A stretch of DNA of 64,000 bases from assembly GCA_011037195.1 (NCBI GenBank), contig JAAEAF010001935.1, forward strand, positions 167,910 to 231,909, read 5' to 3'. Shown here in pieces: positions 32,848 to 45,100 of this stretch (the stretch's first letter is position 1; every line of letters begins with the position of its first letter). The position numbers and the translations under genes are program-made. The notes under the pieces were generated by a model. That model saw nothing but the letters and a program-made list of their open reading frames with translations. It did no database searches and was not told where the DNA came from. The stretch comes from Triatoma infestans. Its lineage: Eukaryota; Arthropoda; Insecta; Hemiptera; Reduviidae.

Positions 32848-34080
32848 CGTGCACTTGGAACGCGATAGTGAAGCCTTGTTGCGGTTGCTGATGGATTTAT
32901 TGAGTCCAACATTTATGTGGCGAAGTTGCTGGCTATTGGTTTTATTACAATATAGTCAAACGAACAGTCTGCCCGTCAAAAAAAAAAAAACAAAAAAAAT
33001 TATCATTTTCTTTTATGTTAACTCATTTTATATAGTATCCTGTAGCCCACTGTTCTGTTCAGTTGGTGCATAAATCATTACCTTTATGTGATAAAGGTAC
33101 ATCTTGATATTGAGGGATTAAGGGGTCAATTTGAGATGCCTCTCTTGCTGGATAATTTCTTACTGTGAAAGTATTATCCGACAAAAAAAGAAGACAAGAA
33201 TCAAGGAACTGTTTCAACAACTCTAAAACTATAGCGCATCGATTGCTGAGGTCGAGCCAAAACGCTAAGGTTTGCTTAGGTTAAAGAGCCCATTTTTGGT
33301 TCGATTCCATCACGTAGAATGTTGAGGGTAATTACACATTTAGTAAGAATTCCCAAGTATGAAGAAATGTGCCAATTTGAATAATGAAAATTGCAGTAAG
33401 ACAAAATTGAGTGCATGTTTTATACCAGATTTTTTCCTATACAACCGACTGTTAAGCATAGAAATAGTAATTTGTTAACTTTTATTAGTTTTAGAATAAT
33501 TACACATTTAAATAATAAAATTATAAAACCGGAAGGATCCACAATTATAAAATAATTGTTTATATGAAATGAATATATATTTAAATGAATTACGTGTCTG
33601 TTTTGAATCTAATATATATCATGAATCTAATTAGAATTCATTCTAATGATTGCGCAACTTTATCAATAAAGTAAATGAAGAAAATCCAATGTGGGGGGAA
33701 AAAAATTCTTGTGCAATAATAGTTACTTTTTGCTATTAAAGTATAAAAAAAAAGAGTCGTTAAGCACAGGCCTACAATTTTTTTTTTAATGTTAGACCTA
33801 CAAAAAGGACTAAAACTCCTGCATCACAAGAAGAGGTGTCCATTAATAAACTAAGGTTCATTAATAATTGTTGATGACTGCCCACACTTTATATAAGGCA
33901 TAAATTAATATATTATTTTAAAATAGTTTTTTATATAGTATAAGGTGAAATTATGTAATCAGACAGTTAATTGAATTGAATAAATCTTGTAATCATCAGT
34001 ATTACATTAGGAAAGTGAATATTTGAACCAACAAAAGTTATTTGAATTTTTCGATTCCTTTTTTTTATTACAAAAAAAAA
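32848..34080. other. No recognisable feature
   Basis: AT-rich. A weak resemblance to the Helentron-like 3' end (GCATGTTTTATACCAGATTTTT at 33414) may mark another relic. Otherwise nothing seen. Confidence 0.4.
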
Positions 34081-35041
34081 ATCTGTTTGTGAAACACTCA
34101 CACAACTTTCCCTTACTCCAGTACTCAAAATTATAATTGACCAATTTTATAGTTAGTGTACCAAATTTAATGAAATTCGTCGAAAAGTGAAAACACTGTC
34201 CAGTAAAACTGTCCGGTTTACTAATTTCCTTGAAACTCGGAATTTGGGTCATATATTAATTTCTAGTTATTTCAATTTGGATGACAGAATTGTATAATCA
34301 ACTGTGATAGCATTTTAAAGAAAAACATAACCCCCCTCCCCCAAAAGTCCCCTTAAATGAATTTATCAGGGGAAAAGTTTCAAATAAAAGTTGTAGCTCT
34401 TTATATGTATAGTTAACAACGCTGGTTTAAAGAAAATCGTTGGAGCCATTTTCGAGAAAATACCAGAAAACTGAAAATTATATTTCAGTAAAAACGCACT
34501 TCCGGTTATCTATTTTTTTTCAAACTCGGAATTTCAACAACATATTTAATTCTAATTAACATTATTTAGATGACAGAATTGTCTAATATACTGAAACAGC
34601 AGTTAAGATGAAAACCTAACCCCACCCCTCCCAGAAGTGCCCTTAAATGAATTTTCCGGAGAAATGTTTCAAATAAAAGTTGTACTCTTTGTATGTGTAG
34701 TTGATATATAAAGTTTAAAGAAAATCTTCGGAGCCATTTTTGAGAAAATTGCAAAAACGTAAAAAAAACAACTAGTAAAGTGGTACTTCCGGTTGAGGAA
34801 TTGACACATAACGCACCGTCAGATCCCATGGTGATACCTAAACGCAATATCAAGTTTGAACTTTCTACGATTTTTCGTTTTTGAGCTATGCTGTTCACAT
34901 ACATACACACACACACACCATTTTGCTAAAAACCACTTTTTTGGACTCAGGGGACCTCAAAACGGATATTTCCGGTGAAAACTCGATATCGAAAATTTGA
35001 CACGATTACAATACTTCCTCTTACTAGGAGTAAGAGAAAGT
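34081..35041 (-). mobile_element. Helentron/HINE-like element, family A copy 4
   Basis: Nearly complete minus-strand copy. The 5' end ACTTTCTCTTACTCCTAGTAAGAG is at ~35018-35041, with a short (GT)n at 34900-34918. Three CCGGAAGT blocks are present (one reduced to CCGG near 34210), as is the subterminal repeat GTAAGGGAAAG (34104-34115). The terminal hairpin region reads GTGTGAGTGTTTCACAA. About 960 bp, non-coding. Confidence 0.65.
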
Positions 35042-35770
35042 AAAAATTAGAAATTAAATAAAACTAAACCTTTGCGCAACTGCTCGTAAAGGGCCAAGGC
35101 GGTTCGGCAATTTGCCAGGTGATAAGTGTGTAGGGAGTAGTGTGCTCAGCAACGGTTCCCTTCGCATTGTGATTTGGCTTTCGATAACCTGGTTCGCTTC
35201 CCATTTTTTCTCACGATACTGAGAGTCAATACAGTTTCGCAAACCAATCTTAATTTCTTGCACCACAGATGATTGCGCTAACAATAAGATTAAATTCAAG
35301 ATCCATTGAAACAAATAAACGCATATGAAACATTCATTTATCATTATCTCGCAAAATTAAGGACCAATTTTCATCAAAGATACAATTTCCACTACATGAT
35401 GCCGTTGTTATACAATAACCTATGTTTATCTAATAATTTTTTATCGGTGATTGGTGGGATCGGTGATCAGGGCATTAAAGAATCTTTACATTCTTGCCAA
35501 TCTTCCGGAAATATCTATTTCCTTCAATAGGGTTTATATATTAGTGATAATGGGTTTTAAAAATATTTTTCGGGCACTAGGATCTCACAAAATATGTCTA
35601 TTGAGATTTCAAAATATGGACTTTAAAGCAACACTTTTTGTAAGAACATTTAAAGAAGTAAATTATATATATCTTGCACATTGTTTTTATACTACGATAT
35701 ATCTTAGTTTTATGAAATTCATTAAATCAATACAATGTTCTATCGATATATGATGATAATTAAACCGGGT
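35042..35770. other. No recognisable feature
   Basis: Mixed composition. Short open frames of 74-100 codons at 35306-35753 have no recognisable domain. It may include the unseen promoter or 5' UTR exon of the gene beginning at 36086. Confidence 0.4.
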
Positions 35771-35775
35771 CAGGA

Positions 35776-35975
35776 AAGGGATTAACTCAGGCTAGACTAG
35801 CAACGCGGAAGTCCCGGGCTCGAGATCAGCAGTGCTTCCCTTAGATTTTTTTCTTTCTAGGAGCCTCTACAGCTCACTTTTCCGGTGATAGTGTTTTCTA
35901 TAACGAGGCCGGCAGCACACTGAGAAGGCTTCGGGTGCCAATGACCATAGAAGTTGATGCGACTTAAATTAAAAA
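35776..35975 (+). repeat. tRNA-Ala SINE, copy 4
   Basis: The head AGGGATTAACTCAGGCTAGACTAGCAACGCGG has a deletion in the D-arm region, and the B box reads GGCTCGAGATC. The body and tail (CCAATGACCATAGAAGTTGA, then TGCGACTTAAATTA8) match copy 2. No clear duplication. It lies about 110 bp upstream of exon 1 of the secreted-protein gene. Confidence 0.75.
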
Positions 35976-36085
35976 AAAGAAAAATAGACTGACTCGTTAC
36001 TACAATATTGATAATATATTTACTTTTTTATATAGTTACTTCTTTGAAATAGTTAGTATTTTATATAGTTACTTTTATTTAACAG

Positions 36086-36174
36086 GATTCTTGAAGATGT
36101 TTACAGCATTGGTTGTGTTCTCCCTTGTATCTTTAACGCTTGCTGGAGAAGAATATCAGCCTCACATATCGCCG
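36086..36174 (+). other. Exon 1 coding: signal peptide
   Basis: Acceptor ATTTAACAG ends at 36085, so a 5' UTR exon should lie upstream. ATG at 36097 opens 26 codons: a hydrophobic core FTALVVFSLVSLTLA, then GEEYQPHISP. Donor GTCAGT at 36175. This start is chosen because it gives an immediate signal peptide and a phase-0 junction. Confidence 0.75.
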
Positions 36175-39100
36175 GTCAGTATTATCTCCAAATTATTATA
36201 AATGAATTTATTTGTTAATGTAAATACTGTCATAAAAATCAATATAAAATTCCGAAATTAATTATATATAGTTTCGCTAAAAATTTGTTTTCGTATGCAT
36301 GGGGACTTCGAATTACATTTCGAAAATTTATTACCGTCGCACCCAACTTCTTATTACATAGAATGTTACTTGAAATATTCGTTAAAATCAGAAAGGAATC
36401 ACCTTTAATATTTTTGTTCTTCATTGAAAATTTCCTATATTTCTTTCATATATTACTGAATCAAATTATCCGGTGAAGAATAGAATATTAAATTAGTAAC
36501 AATATTTTTTTTTTTTTTTTTTTAACTTTTTATTTGTCATTTACAACTGTACTATGGTACAATAAGTAAATACGGTAAGGGTGTAAATGGCGTGAGTGGC
36601 TTGAATGGTGATCATCCAGTGATGATCTCCATTAGTCAACAAGGTGATCGCGAGGCCAACGACGCCTCAGTCGCCTTCGGGGGTTGGAAGGAAGTGTGGT
36701 TGAGGATAAGTTAGCTGCTAATGGATTAGGATGTGTTGATAAGTTTTTGTGAAATTTATTGTAACGTGTTTTAGTAAGTTCGGATATAAAAGGAATTTTG
36801 AGATCTTTATGTATAGTTAGGTTACTGACATAGAATGGAGCGTTTACAATGCGGCGGAGGATTTTAGATTGAAGAGTTTGTAATCGGTTGATATTAGATC
36901 GTTTAGCTGAACCGTAAAGTTCAAGTCCGTAAGTCCATATAGGTGCTAGGAGGGATAGATACAGTCGTCTTTTATTATGAAGTGTTAGTTTTGACCGGTG
37001 ATCAAGTAGTCTGGCTAGAAGCTTATATCTTTTGTTTAATTCTATTCGTTTAAGTCGTGTATGAGGATTCCAGGTGAGTCTCTTGTCGAGGTATAGTCCC
37101 AGGTACCGCACATGGTCGGCTGAAGGAATAGGAGAATTATGTAAGTAGACAGGGGCAAGAGTTTTCCGTTTCAGTGTAAAGACTATGTATTTTGATTTAT
37201 GTGGATTAATTTTTATTCGCCATTTTTGCAGCCAAGGTTCTAGTGAATTTAGATGTGATTGTAGAGAGCGGACAGAGAGCGTGGGATCATTGTGTGTGGA
37301 GAGAATTGCAGTGTCGTCAGCAAAGGTGTATATAGAAGTAGAGGGAAGTGTAGGTAAGTCGGATGTGTAGATTGAATAAAGTAGTGGGGCTAAGACACTG
37401 CCTTGAGGTACTCCAGCAAGAATAGGATGTATAGAGGATTCGGAAGTGCCTTCAATTATCTGGAAGAAGCGTTCGGAAAGATAGGATTTGAGAATGAGGT
37501 AATAAGTGCTAGGTAGAATTCGCCTGAGTTTTAATAGAAGACCTTCGTGCCATACACGATCGAAGGCCTGTGAAATGTCTAAAAACACTCCAGCGCAAAA
37601 CTCCTTGCGTTCAAGTGAAGTGGCGATGGTGTCTACTACTCGGTGAGCCTGCTGTATTGTAGAGTGGCGGCTGCGGAAACCAAATTGGTGGTTTGGTAGT
37701 ACTTTCAGAGTCTCTACAATTTCTAGAAGACGCGAAAGAAGGAGTCTCTCAAATATTTTCCCTAGGATCGGAAGGAGGCTAATAGGACGGTAGGAAGGAG
37801 GCTAATAGGACGGTAGGAAGAAGGCTGATGAGTTGGCTTTTTGGGTTTAGGTATCATTTTAATATTAGAGAATTTCCACTTTAGAGAACTACAGTTTTTT
37901 TAGGTAGTTGGTGAAGAACTTGGGCTGTTATTAGATCGTATCCTGGGCTCTTATTTTTAGGAAGGTTGTTAATGGTCTGTTTGACTTGAGTGGGGTTAAA
38001 TGCTTTAGGAGGAAGAGAAAGAGGTAAAGGTGCGTCTAGTTCTGTGTTAACTTCTGTAATGTGTTGTAAGTCGTAAATGTCAGGGTGTGGGATGAAGACA
38101 GAGATAGGTGGGCTGCAAATAATTCTGCTTTTTCTTGGGCTGATTTGGCCCAAGCACCGTCAGTAGAACGAAGAGGTAAAGAGGTATGTTGGAATTTTAA
38201 AATTCGTCTAGTTGCCGTCCAAAGTGAGTTGTCGTCAGTGGTCAGTGATTTTGTATATTGGACATATTGATTATTGTAGTATTTGTGGAGTTCGTTTTTA
38301 AGTTTTCTTGTAAGTTGATTAAATTGTTGTTTATGAGAGGGGTATCTTGTACGTTGCCAAAGAGACCTAGCTTGTCGTTTCTGAGTTATAAGAGATCTTA
38401 TGTAAAGAGGAAGGTTGTTTGGTATTCGCCCAGTTTGTGTAGTTGTACAGTTTGTCGTCGCTTGCCTTATGCTTTGTTGTATAGCAGTTGTAAAGTTGTA
38501 GACTGCATCGTCTACTTGTTGAGGTGTTTTGAGGGACGTCTGAAGATTAATTTTTTGTTCGAGTAAATCCCTAAAGGAGTCCCAGTCAATCGGTCCGTTG
38601 ATTAGTGTTGGCCTGGAAGGGGAGCGTTTAGGGTGTATGTCTATTGTAAGCATAACTGGACTGTGGTCAGATGATAGGTCATCTAAGGTAAATGCGTCGG
38701 TATGGAGGGATGAAATGTTAGAGCAGATGAAAAAGTCAAGAAGGTCAGGACGTTTGTTTAAAGCAGCAGGCCAGTAGGTTGGTTGAGAAGGAGAGATATA
38801 GGAGAAGTTAGTTTGAGAGAGAGCATTATAAAGGACACGTCCTCTTGGGTTCGCCACTCGACTTCCCCAGCGAGGGTGTTTCGCGTTGTAATCACCACCG
38901 CTTATGAATCGGGAGCCTAAAGATTGAAAGAAGGATAAAAATTGATTTTGATATATTGTTTGGTTTGGAGGGCAATACACTGCAGCTATGGTATAATTAA
39001 AGGGTTCACTTTGAAGAGAGATAAGAGTGGGTTGTAGTAACAATGTTATTAATAAATTCAAAATTTATAAACGATAACAACCTAAACTTGTAACTGAAGT

Positions 39101-42100
39101 TATAAATTAATAAAAATCAAATATTATAATTAATTAAAACATTTTTACAGCGTTTTCAACACCAGTTGGAGCAGCAATATGAATATGTAAAACCACATTA
39201 TCCAATTGTTGGGGATGGGAAACACGTAAGTTTATTTAAAATATAATAAAAATAATAGATAATAATACAAAAAAATATGTCCTTTTTTTTCAAAATCTAC
39301 ATAATTTATGCATCTATACCTCAATAAGAAAAAAGTTCTGACATGTTTAGTGTTTGCATGCATAATGCGGGCCAATTTTATTTTATTGTTCAAAAATATT
39401 CCAAAAGATAAATAAATAAGCAATAAAGTTTGCAAAGGAAAGATACTTAATTGTTAATTCGCGATATTTGAATAGTACAGAAATAATGATAATAAAATTT
39501 CTTCGGTTTCGAGTCCAACAGTGCGGCCCTTAGATTTTTCTTTTCCTTGGAACCTCTACAGTCTACCGTCCGGTGATCGACAGTGTTGCCTGCCTGTAAC
39601 GAGAGAACCTGTCCGGAGGCCGGCAGTGCACTACGAAGGCTCTGGGCGCCATTGACCATAGATGTTGACGCGCCTTAAATTAAAAAAAACAAAAAACTTT
39701 CTTCTTGTCAAATTTTCATGTGACAAGTGTACTTCATTAAATTCTGCAGGTCAATACATCAGCAACCAATGATTTTTTTTATTAGTATAGTGCAAAATTC
39801 CGCGTTAAATAAAATGGGAGACCCAGCTGTTTAGCCATTGTGTAAACAACTCGCTATAATTTTGTGCTGTGTAAGTTACATTTTTGTTTAATTATTGAGA
39901 CTTTATTGTGCCAGTTTTGACAATTTATTAATGGTTTTTCCTTACTTTTTAACAGTTATGAAAAGTAAGTAGTGAAACTTTAATTTATTTTTATTTTATT
40001 TGTAAAGCACCTAAATAACCTCTAAATACAATATATATATATATATATATTAAAAGGTGTTTATGGTCTTTGACATGGACCGTATCGACGACAAACAGGC
40101 CATTAGCTCGGACAACGAATCAATAGCATCTATTCCAAAGAAAAGAAGCAGCACCATTGTTAACTCGCCGCCAAAAACAAAGAAAAGGCAAACGAAATCA
40201 GTTAAAACGCTTGCACCTAAATCAATGAATGAAACAATTCTTACCGCATCTGGAACAAGTCCCCAAAACTTTAGGGCTCATCCAACAGACGTTACTGAAG
40301 CTCCTCCTGGAGTATTATCTTATAACCCATTCTCCCCTCTTGCGGTCTTAGACCAAGTGGAGGCTACATCTCAAACACCGCAGCGTGACCCTAAACCTCC
40401 CCCAATATATGTCAGAAATGTGATCAGATTTACCGATCTATGTGCCGTTTTATCTAATCTAGTGGGGAAAGATGGTTTTACTACCAAGGCAAGAACTGCA
40501 GATCTAATAATCAACCCTACCTCTACAAACAGTTACCGAGAGATTATAAAGTTCTTGTCTGACAAGAAAGCAGACTATCACACATATCAACTCCAGAGCG
40601 ATAAGGCATACAGAGTCGTAATAAGGTACCTACACCAATCAACACCAATAGAAATGATAAAAGACGAGCTAGCCGAACTGGGTCATACCGCACGCAACAT
40701 AGCACCAGTCATTCATCCAGTTAGCAAGCACACGCTACCACTCTTCTTTGTCGATTTAGAGCCACTTTCTAATAACAAAGATATCTTTGAAGTGGAAGTT
40801 CTGTGTTATTCCAAAATCAAAGTTGAGGAACCACATAAGCAACGCAGCATAATTCAATGTAAGCGCTGTCAAGATTATGGGCATTCTAAAAGTTATTGCC
40901 AACATCGACCACGATGTGTTAAATGTGCAGGCGATCATCTCACAAAAGACTGCGGAAAAGGATGACAACACCTGCCACATGCGCTCTCTGCAATGGAAAC
41001 CATCCTGCCAACTACAAAGGTTGCTTGGTACATCGAGAACTTCAAAGATCGAGGCGATCAGCTGCCGCACCTACTTATAACCATCCTTCACCAGTCAAGG
41101 TAGATGCTATTCGACCAGCAACAGTTCAACAACAAGCGAATTGTCCTCCACTACTGCAGCAGAGAAACAATGCTACTAGCAACAAGCTCTCTTATACCCA
41201 GCTGACCTCGGGGCCATCTTCGCCTCAGCCACCCACTCATACCTCTTCTGAAGTTTCTTCTTTATTAAACTCCTTCCTATCAGATTTTAAAGCCCTCATA
41301 ACTCCTCTGATATCACTTCTCACAAATGTAGTCAATAGTCTTCTCCCCCGCAATGCTCCTTAATGCCACTTATTCAACATTCCTTGTCAATAATTCTCTG
41401 GAATGCCAACGGACTTATAAACCATAGACAAGAACTTGACATTCTACTACACGAGAAAAGAATCGACATTGCACTGGTAACCGAGACACACTTAACAGAC
41501 AGAGCTCATTTTAACATCGCTGACTACATTACTTACAGAACTGATCACCCGGACGGAACAGCTCATGGTGGCTCTGCTATACTTATAAGAAAATCATTAT
41601 CTCACTTCTTAGTTCCATATAAGCCGACAATTTATTTACAACCTACAGTGATAACCCTGTTAAGTGAACCATTCCTATACACTATTGCAGCCGTGTACTG
41701 TCCTCCAAATCATGTCATCGACCAAAACCAATTCCTGTCCTTTTTTCAATCACTCGGTAGTCGGTTTATCAGCGGTGGCGATTATAACGCAAAACATCCT
41801 TTCTGGGGAAGCCGAGTTGCCAACCCAAGAGGACGCATTCTTTACAGAATTCTTACACAAACCAACTTTACTTTTATATCTCCATCACAACCTACTTATT
41901 GGCCAACTTCCTTAAACAAACGTCCCGACTTGCTAGACTTCTTTATTACTTCCAACATCACATCCATTTATACTGACATATACACAACCCCCGATCTTTC
42001 TTCTGATCACACCCCTGTAATACTTGTACTTGACATTCATCCCAAAATTAATACTCCCAAACCAACTCTTATTAACGGGCCAGTGGACTGGATGTTATTT

Positions 42101-45100
42101 AGACAACTCCTCGAACAAACACTAGAACTGAGTGTTCCACTTAAAACTGCTCAAGACTTAGACAAGAGTGTGGCATATTTGACAGGCTCAATCCAACAAA
42201 GCATCTGGCAAGCGACTACATACAAACAGACTATTAGACAACCACTACCACATAACTTACCGATGGAAATAAGAGCCTTAATAACGCAAAAACGGAGAGC
42301 CAGATCACTTTGGCACCGTACAAGATATCCTTCACACAAACGTATTTTTAACGAACTAACAAACAAATTAAAAAATAAACTACGCAAATACTATAACGAC
42401 CAATACGCAAAATATACAGAAACCTTGACAACTTGTGATAACTCTCTTTGGACAGCCACTAAACGAATCTTAAAATATAAGAATATTCTCGCTCCCCTTA
42501 GACGAAATGACGGATCCTGGGCCAAATCTGACTCAGAAAAGTCCGAACTATTTGCCGAGCACCTCCGCTCCGTATTCAGCCCACATGCAGACATTATAAA
42601 TTACAGTCACGTTGACAAAATCTTAAACGAACTTGATACCCCTCTACAGCTCTCACTCCCTCCTAAATGCTTTACACCCGCAGAAGTCAAACAAGTCATT
42701 CTCCATCTCCCAAAAAAGAAGAGTCCTGGTTATGACCTTATCACCTCCAACGTACTTTACCAGCTTCCCAGAAAGGCAATAATTTTTCTCACGGCAATTT
42801 ACAACGCAGTCCTTCGAACAACCTATTTCCCTATTTTATGGAAATTTTCCTATATCAAACTGATCTGCAAACCTAATAAGAATACGCAATGTCCTACTTC
42901 CTATCGACCAATAAGTCTTCTTCCGATTCTCGGTAAAATCTTAGAAAAACTTTTATTATCCCGTCTTCAAACAATTGTTACCTCTTCACAACACATTCCG
43001 AATCATCAGTTTGGATTCCGCCAATCCCACTCCACTATCCAACAAGCACATCGCGTTGTAGACGCCATCGCTATCGCTCTCGAATCGAAACAATATTGTG
43101 CGGGTGTTTTTCTAGACGTTTCCCAAGCATTTGATAGAGTCTGGCATGAGGGTCTATTGTGGAAGTTAAAGATGATGCTACCGTCCACATATTTCCTAAT
43201 CATAAAATCATATTTAGTCGATAGACATTTCCAGGTATGTCATGGAACCCAGCAGTCTTCAATTTATCCTATCCTAGCTGGTGTTCCTCAAGGAAGTATC
43301 CTAGCTCCTTTTCTTTACACCATCTACACGGCTGACTTACCAACCCATCCTTGGTACCTATACACACCTTCGCCGATGACACAGCAATCCTATCCTCAGG
43401 TTCGGACCCCGTCCTCACAATTCGTAAATTACAAGCCCATCTTCGTAATCTAGAGAATTGGCTTAGCAAATGGAGAATCAAAATAAACCCTACTAAATCT
43501 AAATATATTGTTTTTACCCTCAACCGTAAAATCCTTCCTCCGGTCTACATACACAACAATCCTATACCGTCTGCAGATCATGTGAGATATCTTGGATTAT
43601 ACCTGGACAAAAGACTTACATGGAATCCTCATACTCGACTGAAAAGAAAAGACCTCAACACAAGATACCGACTACTCTCTAAACTACTTGACAAACGTTC
43701 AAAAATAACTTTACACAATAAAATAAGACTATACACTTCTCTCCTTATGCCGATATGGACTTACGGACTAGAACTCTATGGCGCTGCCAAAAAATCAAAT
43801 CTAAACCGCATACAAACCTTACAATCTAAAATTCTTCGCCGAATAGCTAACGCTCCTTTCTATGTTTCAAACCTCACTCTACATACTGATCTCAAAGTTC
43901 CATTCGTAACAGACCTTGCTAAATCCCGTTACATCAAGTTCCATTAAAAGCTCAGATCGCACCCGAATCCTCTCGTACAGCACCTTTCTTCCCGATCACT
44001 TCCCTGACATCCAGTCCGACGGCTCAAGCGCCGATGGCCACGAGATCACTTGAATTAATGTTGACCACCACTGGGTGACTAACATTCACGTAATTGCACG
44101 CCAATTTATACTTCTTCTCAACACATTTACTTGTTGTGCATTATGTTACACAGTTGTAAATTTCAAATAAAAAGATATAAAAAAAAATAAATAAATAAAA
44201 TGGCTAATGAAACTATAAATGTGAAAAAGGTTTTCCGCTTAGATCAGTGCTAATTCTCTCACCTTTGTGCATGGGCCCGGGCTTGGTTCCCATCTTATAT
44301 GGCGATTTCCAAATTTCTAAATTTGGTGCTGTATTTGAAATTGCACGTAGCTCGCACAACAAAACTTGGAGTTTATTAAACATACATGTCTAGTAATGTT
44401 ATATATTTTAACGTTGAGGATGAGAATGAACAGGAAGCATAATGGGCCCTATTGTGGCCTGACTTCACTCTACTTCTGCAGCAAGGATCCATGCTAAAAT
44501 AGAATACTCCAGTATTCAAATATCAATTTACAAAAAGGAATGTCTTTTACACATTTACTATAGGCATTCTATGCACTGAGTTTTTAGTAAAGTTTAAAAA
44601 AGTAATTATTCTTCGATTCTGAATGTTTCAGCAATTGGATGCGCAGTAAGTAATTTGATGTTAGAATAGCATATGTGAAGTAGAAGTCACTTGTCCTAAT
44701 ACAGAGATACTTTTTTTACTGATGAACTATCAATTTCCCTGGTGTTGTTATTGATTTTGAAAAAATGCTTTTTCTTTTTTTTTTTTTGTGAAAAAGAAAA
44801 TTAGTGTTTCAAATGCTATGAAAGTTTTTGGTAATTTTTTAGAATTTCTTATACGTTATGGCAGAAATAAAACCCAGGATTTCAAGGCAAATTGAAAACA
44901 ATTCCAAAACTGTTGCGAGTTTTGTGTTTTGATTTAGATTTGTTTGCTAATTCCCAATACTTTTCTTGGCCGCTGTCATGTCACTAAACTTGAAGAGGAT
45001 TGTTACTTGTTTTGATTATTTCCAACATTTTCACAATTCTATTTTTCAATTTTGGAAAGAAAAACAGATATTATTGTGCACAGCATCTTTTCCAAATCTG

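Larger units (their letters stand above)
36504..39034 (-). mobile_element. 5'-truncated Jockey LINE (J1) in intron 1
   Basis: Flanked by TAGTAACAAT (36494-36503 and 39035-39044), with a T-run at 36504-36523 marking the poly(A) end. It runs antisense to the host gene. The 3' UTR has no unusual content. It encodes the C-terminal endonuclease part and the RT of a Jockey-clade ORF2 and lacks ORF1. It is the same family as J2 at 39818-44192, clearly diverged. A 23-bp tandem duplication (37774-37796, 37797-37819) breaks the frame. Confidence 0.85.
39818..44192 (+). mobile_element. Near full-length Jockey LINE (J2) in intron 2
   Basis: Bounded by AAATAAAATGG (39807-39817 and 44193-44203). It starts GAGACCCAGC and has a ~240-bp 5' UTR, ORF1 (gag, 40057-41363, one frameshift), ORF2 (41363-43947, one frameshift), and a ~245-bp 3' UTR with AATAAA at 44166. 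The tail is A-rich (AAAAAAAAATAAATAAATAAA). About 4.4 kb, the usual Jockey length. It runs in the host gene's sense direction, so it could add promoter or poly(A) signals to intron 2. Two frameshifts make it non-autonomous. TSD support is moderate because the repeat overlaps the A-rich tail. Confidence 0.75.

Noticed and set aside
38258..38566. 102-codon plus-strand ORF in intron 1
   Set aside because: Antisense shadow of Jockey ORF2 (J1).
44632..44645. 14-nt microexon between TTTCAG and GTAAGT in intron 2
   Set aside because: Its length is not a multiple of three and would break the phase-0 pattern and the downstream frame. It is likely a chance pair of splice-like words.
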